Shown: positions 16,267 through 24,309 of the stretch, one piece after another
Layout of the letters: each line of letters begins with the position of its first letter
Numbering within the stretch: position 1 is the first letter of the stretch
DNA from: Treponema sp.
GTDB lineage: Bacteria > Spirochaetota > Spirochaetia > Treponematales > Treponemataceae
NCBI GenBank assembly: GCA_012519415.1
Contig: JAAYQG010000033.1
Span: forward strand, 1-32,735
DNA: 32,735 nt
Direction of reading: 5' to 3'
Program-made: the position numbers and the translations under genes
Notes under the pieces: generated by a model
Seen by the model: only the letters and a program-made list of their open reading frames with translations
Told to the model about the DNA's origin: nothing
The model's database searches: none

Positions 16267-16281
16267 ATAGCTTTTTGCTAT
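16267..16281. promoter_or_regulatory. LysR-type operator (T-N11-A dyad)
   Basis: ATAGC-TTTTT-GCTAT is a perfect 5-bp dyad and contains T16268-N11-A16280, the consensus LysR-box form. It lies about 60-73 bases upstream of the predicted metE start of transcription, the usual recognition position for LysR activators, and 33 bases before the lysR start codon, where it could also autoregulate. A further GCTAT lies just beyond, at 16283-16287. Confidence 0.6.
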
Positions 16282-16303
16282 GGCTATTTTAAGTTTTTTT
16301 TGT

Positions 16304-16309
16304 TACAAT
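16304..16309 (+). promoter_or_regulatory. -10-like box just before the LysR gene
   Basis: TACAAT ends only five bases before the ATG at 16315, and the gap contains no Shine-Dalgarno. If this is the real -10, transcription would begin at or next to the start codon, giving a leaderless mRNA. No good -35 is visible. The alternative is a promoter further upstream and weak initiation without SD. Confidence 0.35.
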
Positions 16310-16314
16310 AAATT

Positions 16315-17226
16315 ATGACACTTCAACAATTAAAATATGCTATTGCTGTTTCTGAGTGTGGAAATATTACAGCTGCAAGTCAAAAAGTTTTTATTTCTCA
16401 GCCAAGTCTTACAGCTGCTATTCGTGAACTTGAAAAAGAAATTGGTATTTCAATTTTTTCAAGGACGAACAAAGGCGTTGTCGTTACAAACGAAGGTAAC
16501 GAATTTTTAGGCTATGCGCGTCAAGTTTTAGAGCAAGCTGCACTTCTCGAAGAAAAATATTTAGGAAATCGCCAAAAGAAAAGCAAATTTAGCCTTACTT
16601 GCCAGCATTATTCATTTGCAGTAAACGCATTTGTAGACCTTATAAAAGAATGCGGTGGCACAGAATACGATTATACAATTAGAGAAACTCAGACAAGCAG
16701 AATTATTGATGATGTAGCGCATCTTAATAGCGAAATTGGTATTTTGTATATGAATAAAAAAAATGAAGATGTTATTTCAAAACTGCTTAAAAAGAACGAG
16801 CTTACATTCACGGAACTTTTTACAGCAAAGCCCCATGTTTTTATTTCTAAACAAAATCCACTTGCACAAAAAGAAATAATAACACTTTCAGATTTGGAAT
16901 CTTTTCCGTATTTAACTTATGAACAAGGCGAATTTAACTCTTTTTATTTTAGCGAAGAACCTTTACCGGCAATCGACCAAAAACTGAATATAAAAGTAAG
17001 CGACCGCGCAACGCTCTTTAATTTGCTTATTGGTCTTAACGGTTACACGGTGTGTTCCGGCATAATAGACAGCGAATTAAACGGTAGCAATATTGTTTCA
17101 AGGCCGCTTGCCCTTGACGATTATATGAAAATTGGAACAGTTACGCGAAAAGATATTGTTCTTTCAAGGTATGCAAAAGTGTACTTAAAAGCCTTGCAAA
17201 AATATATACCGTCCGAAAAAGAATAA
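16315..17226 (+). CDS. LysR family regulator, probable activator of metE-metF
   Basis: A 303-aa LysR-type protein. The N-terminal winged helix-turn-helix is clear (LQQLKYAIAVSECGNITAAS, then ISQPSLTAAIRELEKEIG and the wing FSRTNKGVVVTNEG). The C-terminal two-lobe effector domain occupies about 90-295. It is transcribed divergently from metE with a T-N11-A dyad in between, the same arrangement as metR-metE in proteobacteria. Function as a methionine regulator is inferred from context; sequence alone gives only the family. No SD precedes the ATG, see the -10 entry. Confidence 0.85.
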   Translation: MTLQQLKYAIAVSECGNITAASQKVFISQPSLTAAIRELEKEIGISIFSRTNKGVVVTNEGNEFLGYARQVLEQAALLEEKYLGNRQKKSKFSLTCQHYSFAVNAFVDLIKECGGTEYDYTIRETQTSRIIDDVAHLNSEIGILYMNKKNEDVISKLLKKNELTFTELFTAKPHVFISKQNPLAQKEIITLSDLESFPYLTYEQGEFNSFYFSEEPLPAIDQKLNIKVSDRATLFNLLIGLNGYTVCSGIIDSELNGSNIVSRPLALDDYMKIGTVTRKDIVLSRYAKVYLKALQKYIPSEKE

Positions 17227-17301
17227 AAGCATTTACATTGCGGCAGATATATAAATGATACATGAACTGCGAGGATAGCTTTAATTGACCGTTTGTTCTA
17301 C

Positions 17302-19938
17302 TTACATCCCTTCAAAACGTCTTGCTAAATTCATAAACGATGAATTAGAGTTTATTTGTCCGGCGGGAATAAAGAGGTATTTCCACGATTTATAGCCGTT
17401 CGCCTTGCCCCACTCCGTACTAATTTTACAGTATTTTATTGCTCTTTCTTTTTTTGCAAGTACGTCGGGGTCATTAAGCCTGTCTTCGCCTTTTACTTCG
17501 ACTAAATAGATAGTGCCCATTGTTTCTACAACAAAATCGGGCTCGTATCTTTTATTGCGGTTATAGTAAATTTGAAATTGGTGCGGATGCGGTCTGAGCC
17601 AATTCAAAACATCAGGGTCTGTTTCGATTACGCGGGCAAATATGAGTTCCGGTCTGCTGTCAAATTTTGCATTAGTAAAAACACCTTTTTCAATATTCAT
17701 AAACAAATTGTTGCTAATTGGTCCTTCCGGTTCTTCAAAAAGGTTTTTTACAACTGCATAGTTGTAGGAAGTCGCCAAATTTTTTCTTTCCAAGTCAACG
17801 ACTTCTTCTTGAAGTAATCCGTTGGAATAGTAAAAGTGGTTTTCTTTGAGCATTTGGTTGTAAATTTTTTCTGCAATATCTCTTTTATTCATCATGACAA
17901 TGTTTTTTATGCCATTTTGACCATGTTTTTTTTCATAATACGAAACAACTTGCCCAATCAATGTATAGAGAAGGTTCGAACATTCTTCGTAGTCTATCTC
18001 TGCCTTGTTTTTAAGTTGTTCGAGCAATTTTTTTTCAGCTTGGTATCCGTCAAAATCAATGTAGTGCCCTTTGAGACTTGTTCTGTCGTTCATGTTTTCT
18101 AAATTTTGAATGAGTAACTCATTGCTGATTGGGATGTGGTTAAATTCGCTCAGGTCAAGGTCAAAGTCTACGAATTTATATTCTTCTTTTCCTGCATCCG
18201 TTACTTTTATTAACGGAATGGGAATAAATTTATTATACGTCTTGGCAATATAAACTTCTGTTTTCTCTGTACACCATGTGTCAAAAGGGGAAGCAACCTT
18301 GTTATACGTATGTGCTAAGTCCGTGTCTTTTTCAATTTCTTTTATAATTTCTTTTTTTAACTCTTCCGTTGTCGGTTCTTTAGAATCTACAGAAGTAATG
18401 CTGGAAGATACAACACTTTTAATAATATTATTAATTTGTTCGATGTGCTTTATGTTTTCGTCAGTTTCTTTAAGACCCAAATTTTCCAAATCTTCGAGGG
18501 TTTTATCTTTTGGAAACACAATATATAATTGTGCTGTACCTGTTTTTTGCGGAGCAATATCTTCCACCTTGATAAAATTGCCGGCTTTAAAAATAGAGTC
18601 GCCTTTTTGTGCTTCTTTTAACAGCTCGTCAAACTTATCGTGGGCAGTAAGATAAAGGGAGTCAACTTCCTTAACGCCCGTTCTTGCTCCATAAGGAAGA
18701 CGCAAACCGCGACCGACCATTTGCTCCCGCAAAATTTTAGAGGCGGCGGTACGTAGCGGAATAATCGTATAGAGGTTATTGACATCCCACCCTTCTTTGA
18801 GCATATCTACATGGATTACAATTTCAATCGGATTATAAAATTCTTCAACACTTGTAAGTAAATCAATGTCAGCTTCTCTATTTCCTTTTTTTGAATGGAT
18901 AACGAGCGTTTTGCCTTTGTATTTTCCATCAAGGAAGGCATCGCTTGTTACGTATTTATAAATTTTTGTTGCATGATCGGTATTTTGACAAACGACCATT
19001 ACAAAGGGTTTCACCTGCCGTTCTCCTGTGTTTTTGGCATAGGCGAAAAGTTTTTGTTTTATATTTTCATGACACAAAAGCCCGTCTGCAAGCATCGTTT
19101 TATCGATTTCTTCGTCGCCGAAATTAAAAAAACTGATATCCTGCCGCGTAACCGCATACGGCGTTCTCGTGTAGCCGTCTTGTATCGATTCTGAAAGCGG
19201 ATATTCGTATACGGCGTTTCTGAACGGCACTTGTTTTGAGCCTTTGTTATAATAGGGAGTAGCAGTCAATTCCAAACCTAAAATCGGCTTTAAGTCATTG
19301 AGCGCAAGCGAACCCTGCTCGGCGTGATAGTGATGCGACTCGTCCATTATCAATACTAAATCGTCGAGCTGTGACAGGTGCTTAAAAAAGGAGTCGCCTA
19401 AGTATTCGTTGATTGCACGCATTTTTGTATTTTCGCTGTCAAATTTTCCAATATTAAAAACATAGATATTTACATCGGATTCAAAGAAGCTAAGGTTTCG
19501 ATTTCTGTAATCATCATCGGCTATAACTCGCGGCGGATTGGAAAAACAACCCAAGCCCTTAAAAACATATTTGGGGTTCGCGGGATTGCCCAAGTCCTGT
19601 TTTAATTTATTGTAAATTATTTTACCGGGGGCGACGACAAAGAAATTTTTTATGTTATGATTCGTGTAGAGGTACGCAATAAAAGCTCCCATGAGCCGCG
19701 TCTTGCCGACACCGGTTGCAAGGACAAACGCAAGCGACATAAAATTGCGCTCAAAGTCGGTGCAAATCGGATAGAGTTTGTTGACTGCGTCCAAAGCACT
19801 TTCAATGTCCATATTTTTGGCAGGCGTAACATGGTTTAGAATATCGTGCAAAATATCTAAAGACTTTTCCTGCGGCTTTCTCAGAGAGAGCGTACCGCTG
19901 ATATACTCAGGCGTATACATTACAAAATCACTATTCAT
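17302..19938 (-). CDS. res: Type III restriction endonuclease subunit Res
   Basis: An 878-aa SF2 helicase-nuclease that, with Mod, cuts unmethylated DNA after ATP-driven communication between sites. Walker A is ATGVGKT at 74-80, motif II is DESH at 199-202, motif III-like ELTATPYY follows, and motif VI-like MVGRGLRLP is visible. The PD-ExK nuclease near the C-terminus reads PDFV at 800-803 and EVKG at 814-817. All key residues are intact. ATG at 19938 is preferred over one at 19953 because GAGG precedes it; it then overlaps the mod stop by eight bases. The gene is coupled to mod. Confidence 0.93.
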   Translation of the reverse strand: MNSDFVMYTPEYISGTLSLRKPQEKSLDILHDILNHVTPAKNMDIESALDAVNKLYPICTDFERNFMSLAFVLATGVGKTRLMGAFIAYLYTNHNIKNFFVVAPGKIIYNKLKQDLGNPANPKYVFKGLGCFSNPPRVIADDDYRNRNLSFFESDVNIYVFNIGKFDSENTKMRAINEYLGDSFFKHLSQLDDLVLIMDESHHYHAEQGSLALNDLKPILGLELTATPYYNKGSKQVPFRNAVYEYPLSESIQDGYTRTPYAVTRQDISFFNFGDEEIDKTMLADGLLCHENIKQKLFAYAKNTGERQVKPFVMVVCQNTDHATKIYKYVTSDAFLDGKYKGKTLVIHSKKGNREADIDLLTSVEEFYNPIEIVIHVDMLKEGWDVNNLYTIIPLRTAASKILREQMVGRGLRLPYGARTGVKEVDSLYLTAHDKFDELLKEAQKGDSIFKAGNFIKVEDIAPQKTGTAQLYIVFPKDKTLEDLENLGLKETDENIKHIEQINNIIKSVVSSSITSVDSKEPTTEELKKEIIKEIEKDTDLAHTYNKVASPFDTWCTEKTEVYIAKTYNKFIPIPLIKVTDAGKEEYKFVDFDLDLSEFNHIPISNELLIQNLENMNDRTSLKGHYIDFDGYQAEKKLLEQLKNKAEIDYEECSNLLYTLIGQVVSYYEKKHGQNGIKNIVMMNKRDIAEKIYNQMLKENHFYYSNGLLQEEVVDLERKNLATSYNYAVVKNLFEEPEGPISNNLFMNIEKGVFTNAKFDSRPELIFARVIETDPDVLNWLRPHPHQFQIYYNRNKRYEPDFVVETMGTIYLVEVKGEDRLNDPDVLAKKERAIKYCKISTEWGKANGYKSWKYLFIPAGQINSNSSFMNLARRFEGM

Positions 19939-21577
19939 CGTACTCGCCCTCATCGCTTATATCGTTTCCATTGCTTCCATTTTTTTCATCGTCCTCATCG
20001 ATTCCATCGTCTTCATCTTCTTCATACACAGGCGGATGGACAATGTTAAGATTATAATCCTCTTTACCAAACTCACATTTTGACAAAAGCATATTGGGAA
20101 TTTTTTTGATTTTGATATTCTTAAACTGATACTCGCACACCGCTTCATACGCCTTGCACGCAATCACAAGAAACTCATCGTCTTGCATCGTCTCTTTGAT
20201 TCGTGCTACATAATCCTGATCGATAAAACGAGTTGTCACAAACAAAAATGACTTTTCATTTCCCCGTGACTGCTTCCAAAAAAGCTCGTCCGACGGATCA
20301 TACGTGTAACCCTCATGTAAGGCGACGGCACTTGCAAGCATTTCGGGACTATACTCTTTGTTGATAACCGGCTCGCCAAAAGCGTCTTCGTTAATCAAGG
20401 TCGGAGCAAGCTCATAGAAACGATATCCGCCACCGCCTTTCCAATCGGCAGACTTACTTATACCGCCTTGGTCGCTTCCGTCAATCACATTATCTAAACG
20501 GACTTTACAATGTGTGTAAGCATGGTTGCCCATCTCAATGCCAATCCACCGGCGGTTCATTTTATGGGCGACAGCTGCTGTCGTACCGGAACCGAGGAAC
20601 GAGTCGAGAACGAGGTCGCCGGAGTTTGTTGCAAGGGTGAGTACTCGTTCAATGAGACGTTCAGGTTTGGGGGTGCCAAAGACATTTTCTGAATCAATTA
20701 GCTTAACTTCTTTTTTTGCTTCTTGATTGTCTCCGACCTCATCTCTAAACCACAAAGTTGTCGGAACAAATCCATCTTGAACGTCTGTCAAAAATCTCTT
20801 ATATCGCGGGACATTTGCCCCCATTTCACCAAAATAAATTCTATTATCTTCAATTAATTCTTGCATTTTTGTCTTGGAAAATCGCCAAGATGTCCCGGCC
20901 GGCGGCATCACCACTCTCCCTGATGGAGTTGTTATAGGATAAATATCTTTTTCGTTTGGAGTTTTAGCATGACACGGACCAGAAGCCCAGACTCCGCGGG
21001 AGTCGTTATCTGGATTGGTATAACCTCGAATGCTTTCTGCTGTTCTTGGCAAAAGATTAGGCTTCCATATTTCTTTTGTTTTTGCATAAACCAATATAAA
21101 ATCATGATTATCTGAAAACCATCTTGCATCATTTGCCCTTGTATGTTTCTTATGCCAAATAACTGTGCTGACAAAATTATTTCTGCCAAACAGTTCATCA
21201 CAGAGTACTTTTAAATAGTGTCCTTCATCGTCATCAATGCTAATCCAAATGCTTCCATCGTCGCTTAACAGACTTCTAAGCAGCTCAAGTCGCGGTTTCA
21301 TCAAGCTGAGCCAGGTGCTATGTTCAAGGTTGTCATCGTAATGCTCAAAGGCGGAACCGGTGTTGTACGGCGGGTCTATGTAAATACATTTTATTGTGCT
21401 GGCGTATTTTCTTTCGAGGGCTTTTAGTGCAAGCAAATTGTCGCCGTGGATGAGGATGTTCTCGGTATTTTTGTCTTGTTCCGTGTTAGAAAGTTCTTTG
21501 TTTTCTATGAGTATTCGCGGCTCAACGGAAATCGTATCTTTTTTGCCGTACCACGTTAATTCCAGTTTGTTTGACAT
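19931..21577 (-). CDS. mod: Type III DNA N6-adenine methyltransferase subunit Mod
   Basis: A 548-aa beta-class DNA methyltransferase: the catalytic DPPYNTG motif (DPPY at 68-71) comes before the SAM motif DSFLGSGTT (325-333), the order typical of type III Mod. The region between them should hold the target recognition domain; the recognised sequence cannot be read. The tail after about residue 510 is strongly acidic and encoded by imperfect GAT/GAA triplets. ATG at 21577 directly follows eight C residues. An in-frame ATG at 21595 would place the tract inside the coding sequence. GAGAAG at 21586-21591 is the likely SD, with the C8 tract as spacer. Codons 1-94 are repeated three times upstream. 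Confidence 0.94.
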   Translation of the reverse strand: MSNKLELTWYGKKDTISVEPRILIENKELSNTEQDKNTENILIHGDNLLALKALERKYASTIKCIYIDPPYNTGSAFEHYDDNLEHSTWLSLMKPRLELLRSLLSDDGSIWISIDDDEGHYLKVLCDELFGRNNFVSTVIWHKKHTRANDARWFSDNHDFILVYAKTKEIWKPNLLPRTAESIRGYTNPDNDSRGVWASGPCHAKTPNEKDIYPITTPSGRVVMPPAGTSWRFSKTKMQELIEDNRIYFGEMGANVPRYKRFLTDVQDGFVPTTLWFRDEVGDNQEAKKEVKLIDSENVFGTPKPERLIERVLTLATNSGDLVLDSFLGSGTTAAVAHKMNRRWIGIEMGNHAYTHCKVRLDNVIDGSDQGGISKSADWKGGGGYRFYELAPTLINEDAFGEPVINKEYSPEMLASAVALHEGYTYDPSDELFWKQSRGNEKSFLFVTTRFIDQDYVARIKETMQDDEFLVIACKAYEAVCEYQFKNIKIKKIPNMLLSKCEFGKEDYNLNIVHPPVYEEDEDDGIDEDDEKNGSNGNDISDEGEYDE

Positions 21578-21585
21578 GGGGGGGG
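21578..21585 (-). repeat. C8 homopolymer between Shine-Dalgarno and mod start codon
   Basis: Eight G on the plus strand (C on the mod strand) separate GAGAAG from the ATG at 21577. Slippage would change SD-to-start spacing, and would also shift an upstream ATG (21595) in or out of frame. The mod fragment at 26468-26750 has five C at the same place, and the two ATA-start copies have three, so the tract length has varied within the window. Confidence 0.75.
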
Positions 21586-21613
21586 CTTCTCGCATTTTTT
21601 ATAACCGGTTTAT

Positions 21614-21642
21614 ATTCTATCAGCTAGGAATAAAAAATACAA
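21614..21642 (-). promoter_or_regulatory. Promoter of mod-res
   Basis: Minus-strand TTGTAT (21637-21642), a 17-base spacer and TAGAAT (21614-21619). Transcription would begin near 21607, giving a leader of about 30 bases that holds the SD and C8 tract. The same two hexamers with a 16-base spacer precede the AlbA_2 gene at 9163-9190. Confidence 0.55.
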
Positions 21643-21678
21643 ATGTTTTGCAGTAATAAATGCGTTTTTCATTCTCAT

Positions 21679-22086
21679 TCAATCGTTACCTAAAACATCT
21701 GCAAAAACAATAGCTAATTCGTTCCTCTTTTGTCTGAGTTTCTCATCAGTAAAACCAAAAAAATCGCTATCGGACCCATCAATAAAACTTAAAATATCGA
21801 TAAAATATTCTTCTTGTTCCTCTGTCATCGGTGTCCAAGAAAATAAATTGTCATTCCACCACACATTATCTACCCACCTTTGGACTCGATCCAAATCTAT
21901 TTTCCCCTCCAAATATGAATCTATCATAAAAATGAGCTGATTAGGTGAACACTCTACAATAGGTGCATTTTCAATATCAAATGTATTCGTTACATCTGGG
22001 TCTCCATTGATTTTTATCAAATCGAACGTGTCTAATTTTAAATCTAAAAAATCTTGTAAATTTTCTTTTGTGATATTACCTTTCAT
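21679..22086 (-). CDS. Small acidic protein, possible immunity partner
   Basis: No family recognised. The 135-aa product is acidic and rich in Asp, Glu and aromatics (DNVWWNDNLFSW, FIDGSDSDFFGF), features common in immunity proteins of polymorphic toxins. Its ATG overlaps the stop of the preceding 122-aa gene by four bases, and AAGGAAGGGA lies upstream, so the two are made together. A toxin-immunity relation is inferred from size, charge and overlap only. It is the last gene before the mod promoter. Confidence 0.6.
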   Translation of the reverse strand: MKGNITKENLQDFLDLKLDTFDLIKINGDPDVTNTFDIENAPIVECSPNQLIFMIDSYLEGKIDLDRVQRWVDNVWWNDNLFSWTPMTEEQEEYFIDILSFIDGSDSDFFGFTDEKLRQKRNELAIVFADVLGND

Positions 22087-22451
22087 TCTATATCCCTTCC
22101 TTTCTTAAATTTTCGATGAATTAGGCTTCCATCTGGAGCATATGTTTCCTTATAAAAAGAAATGACGCCACCTCTCGGACCTATTACTTTTACATAAACC
22201 GCATAGCTTCCAGAAACCTCACCTGGTTTATAACTTGCAACTACATACCTCCCTAGCTTATTCTTAGCTACTTTATAGTCTTTATATTTGCTTGAAATTG
22301 TCCTTCTGAAAAATTTTTTGATTTCAGCTGTCACTTTTGGTGGAGCAAGATAATCTCCATCTATTGCCTCTTGTCTAGTTTTAAAATCTATTACGGATTT
22401 AATAGACCCTTTTGTGCCCACATAAGCACCACTACTCATTTTCAATCCCAT
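22083..22451 (-). CDS. Small basic protein, possible toxin domain
   Basis: No family recognised with confidence. The 122-aa product is basic (many Lys and Arg, ending HRKFKKGRDIE) with a beta-rich second half (GRYVVASYKPGEVSGSYAVYVKVIGPRGGVISF). Size, charge and a C-terminal DGSLIHRK pattern resemble detached C-terminal domains of polymorphic toxins or phage head proteins. No signal peptide is present. It begins within the stop codon of the DUF4417 gene (TAATG) and overlaps the next gene by four bases, so the three form one tight unit. Function is not claimed. Confidence 0.6.
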   Translation of the reverse strand: MGLKMSSGAYVGTKGSIKSVIDFKTRQEAIDGDYLAPPKVTAEIKKFFRRTISSKYKDYKVAKNKLGRYVVASYKPGEVSGSYAVYVKVIGPRGGVISFYKETYAPDGSLIHRKFKKGRDIE

Positions 22452-23104
22452 TACTTTACACCTCCAAATACTTTTGAAATTTGAGGCATATATTCCTTAT
22501 ACGGGATTGAGTTTTTTATGCAAACGCTTTTCATATTAGGTGTCAGTGAACCATATGACAGTATGAATTTTGGTTTTACGATCGTGCATACTTTTTCAAA
22601 CCCTGTTTCCAACAATTGTCTGTCTCGATTATTTCGTCTGCAGCCTAGCGTTCCAATAAAAATATTGGATTGTTCTTCAATACCATCAAAAACATAATCA
22701 AAGCTTTCCTCATCGCACCATCTGACATTGACGATTGTCTTAATGTTATTTTCATTTAACCATACCCCTAACCATCTCGAACGATACACATTCATCATCT
22801 TGACCGGATAGGGCATATCCCCATACATTGAAAAATCTGGAGTAACAACACCTTCGAACTTCTTCAACTTTTCCAAATATCTGTTGGGTGCATTCCACAA
22901 TCTTTCAAATTCTGAATCATCACAATAAAACACTATCCATTTTCTATAGTCTTCTTCATTCTTTGTTTTCATCGCCTTTTCAAAAGTAATAACATCTTCC
23001 GGAATTTCATCACTACTTTCTACATAGGGCATATCATATTTTCCACAAAAGATTGGATTTTGATTTAATCCGCTTTTATCAAAGCTAAATTTTTTATTAA
23101 TCAT
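22451..23104 (-). CDS. DUF4417 domain protein
   Basis: A 217-aa protein matching the DUF4417 pattern: FERLWNAPNRYLEKLKKFEG, then TPDFSMYGDMPYPVKM, NVRWCDEESFDYVFDGI, IGTLGC, and ILSYGS near the end. The family is common in phages and mobile elements and has no assigned biochemical role. GGAG lies about ten bases before the ATG. It heads a three-gene overlapping unit with the two small genes that follow. Its presence, with XRE-ImmA next door, points to a phage- or ICE-derived fragment inside the restriction island. Confidence 0.7.
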   Translation of the reverse strand: MINKKFSFDKSGLNQNPIFCGKYDMPYVESSDEIPEDVITFEKAMKTKNEEDYRKWIVFYCDDSEFERLWNAPNRYLEKLKKFEGVVTPDFSMYGDMPYPVKMMNVYRSRWLGVWLNENNIKTIVNVRWCDEESFDYVFDGIEEQSNIFIGTLGCRRNNRDRQLLETGFEKVCTIVKPKFILSYGSLTPNMKSVCIKNSIPYKEYMPQISKVFGGVK

Positions 23105-23175
23105 ATCATGTCTCCATAAATAAATTACTCTTCCAATTTATCTATGAATATGATAAAATAAACTTGCTCAAAGCT

Positions 23176-23240
23176 TATGGAATCATATCCATAGATAGAA
23201 CACATCGTTAGCTGTTCCCGCAGCTATCGGTGTGTTTTTC
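23176..23240 (+). terminator. Two adjacent stem-loops, the second terminator-like on the plus strand
   Basis: A 6-bp hairpin TATGGA/TCCATA (about 23176-23193) is followed by a 16-bp stem with loop TTCCCG (23199-23236), one G-U pair and one mismatch, then a T run on the plus strand. All neighbouring genes are on the minus strand, where no U run follows. It may end an unseen plus-strand transcript or act as an inefficient terminator between immA and the DUF4417 gene. Confidence 0.55.
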
Positions 23241-23258
23241 TTTGCCTAAAACCCATTT

Positions 23259-23783
23259 TCATCCCCTACTATAATGTTCTAATTGAGTCTTTGCCATTGT
23301 TACTGAAACATTGCAATTTTTCATCACCTCCTCTACAGACATTCCTACTACAAGGTCTTTTGGTACTAAAAGTTCACCCGCAAAACAATTCGCTTGCCAC
23401 TCGGGATCCTCATAAGCCCTTCTTGCTTTTATTTCTGAATCTGTTCTACATAAAGAAATTGCCTCTCCACCATGAAAAAACAAGTGATATAACTCATGAG
23501 CTAAAGTTGTACGTGCAAACGGTATCTCTTTATATGCTTCTTCATAGATATCTTCCCTTATTAAAATATGCCGTTCTTCAGGAAATGTTTCTCCACATTT
23601 ATTTTCCATATCTTCTTTTGGTAATATTTCGAATGTAAATATCCCCTGTGCACTTAGAAACTCAAAAACAGCAAGAATAGGAAAGTCAGTGCTCTTTTCT
23701 AGTCCAACAATTTTTCTAATTTGATTAGCAAAAGATCTAATTTTCAATCTGGAAGTTGGACGTGCTCTATAAATTTTATCCAA
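23259..23783 (-). CDS. ImmA/IrrE family metallo-endopeptidase
   Basis: A 174-aa predicted zinc peptidase. The motif HELYH at 96-100 lies in LAHELYHLFFHG, with a further Glu in the conserved downstream helix. Relatives cleave a cognate XRE repressor to induce a mobile element or a stress response. The start is TTG at 23783, supported by GAGGA seven bases upstream; there is no in-frame ATG near the conserved N-terminus. It follows the XRE gene by three bases and its SD lies in the XRE stop region. Together they form a repressor-antirepressor or toxin-antitoxin-like pair. Confidence 0.85.
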   Translation of the reverse strand: MDKIYRARPTSRLKIRSFANQIRKIVGLEKSTDFPILAVFEFLSAQGIFTFEILPKEDMENKCGETFPEERHILIREDIYEEAYKEIPFARTTLAHELYHLFFHGGEAISLCRTDSEIKARRAYEDPEWQANCFAGELLVPKDLVVGMSVEEVMKNCNVSVTMAKTQLEHYSRG

Positions 23784-23786
23784 TGT

Positions 23787-24146
23787 CTAATCCTCACTTT
23801 TATTCAATATTTTTTTCCACTGCTTAATAGCATCCTCATCGATAGTTTCTAATTTTCTAGCCAACGAGAATGCAAATTCTTTTTGTGACATACTTAGATT
23901 TTTCAAGTTAATTTCTAAGACCTCTTCCGTTGCTGCAATAGACTTTCTAAATTCATGCTCTTGATTTTCTGTCATTTGATATAATGCCGGAATTTCTTCA
24001 TACCATTTTTGCGGAATTCTTTTTTTTCCATTTTCAACCGCTGATAAAAAAGATGAACTGACATTTAGTTTAATAGCCATGTCTTTAAGAATCTCTCCCC
24101 TATCAAGACGAAGTTTCCTTAAAAAAATTCCTAACTGTGTCAACAT
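23787..24146 (-). CDS. XRE-family helix-turn-helix repressor
   Basis: A 119-aa DNA-binding protein with a phage-repressor HTH at about 8-65 (LGIFLRKLRLDRGEILKDMAIKLNVSSSFLSAVENGKKRIP). The C-terminal half is helical and could be the site for ImmA cleavage. AAGGAGG lies just before the ATG, and a near-consensus promoter lies upstream with an inverted repeat over its -35, fitting autorepression. It is paired with the ImmA gene downstream. What else it controls is unknown; the DUF4417 unit is the obvious candidate. Confidence 0.87.
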   Translation of the reverse strand: MLTQLGIFLRKLRLDRGEILKDMAIKLNVSSSFLSAVENGKKRIPQKWYEEIPALYQMTENQEHEFRKSIAATEEVLEINLKNLSMSQKEFAFSLARKLETIDEDAIKQWKKILNKSED

Positions 24147-24178
24147 ATCTTTTCCTCCTTATTTTCCACTTCAAGCAC

Positions 24179-24219
24179 ATTGTACACCTAATTAAAAACC
24201 TTGTCAACCATTTAGGTTG
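24179..24219 (-). promoter_or_regulatory. Promoter and operator of the XRE-ImmA pair
   Basis: Minus-strand TTGACA (24202-24207), exactly 17 bases, then TACAAT (24179-24184), the best sigma-70 promoter in the window. A dyad CAACC-ATTTA-GGTTG (24205-24219, plus strand) overlaps the upstream edge of the -35. A second inverted pair (TTAGGT/ACCTAA) spans the -35. These are good candidate binding sites for the XRE repressor. Confidence 0.7.
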
Positions 24220-24309
24220 ATTTTTTAAATAAAAAAATTATACTTTTTTATAACCTCTTTTTCATTTTAATTCCTTCTTGCTTATAACCGATCAGAAATT
24301 GTGACTGGT

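Noticed and set aside
17227-17301. Attachment site or tRNA at the edge of the restriction island
   Set aside because: No tRNA fold and no direct repeat matching the other edge near 28574-28589 could be seen.
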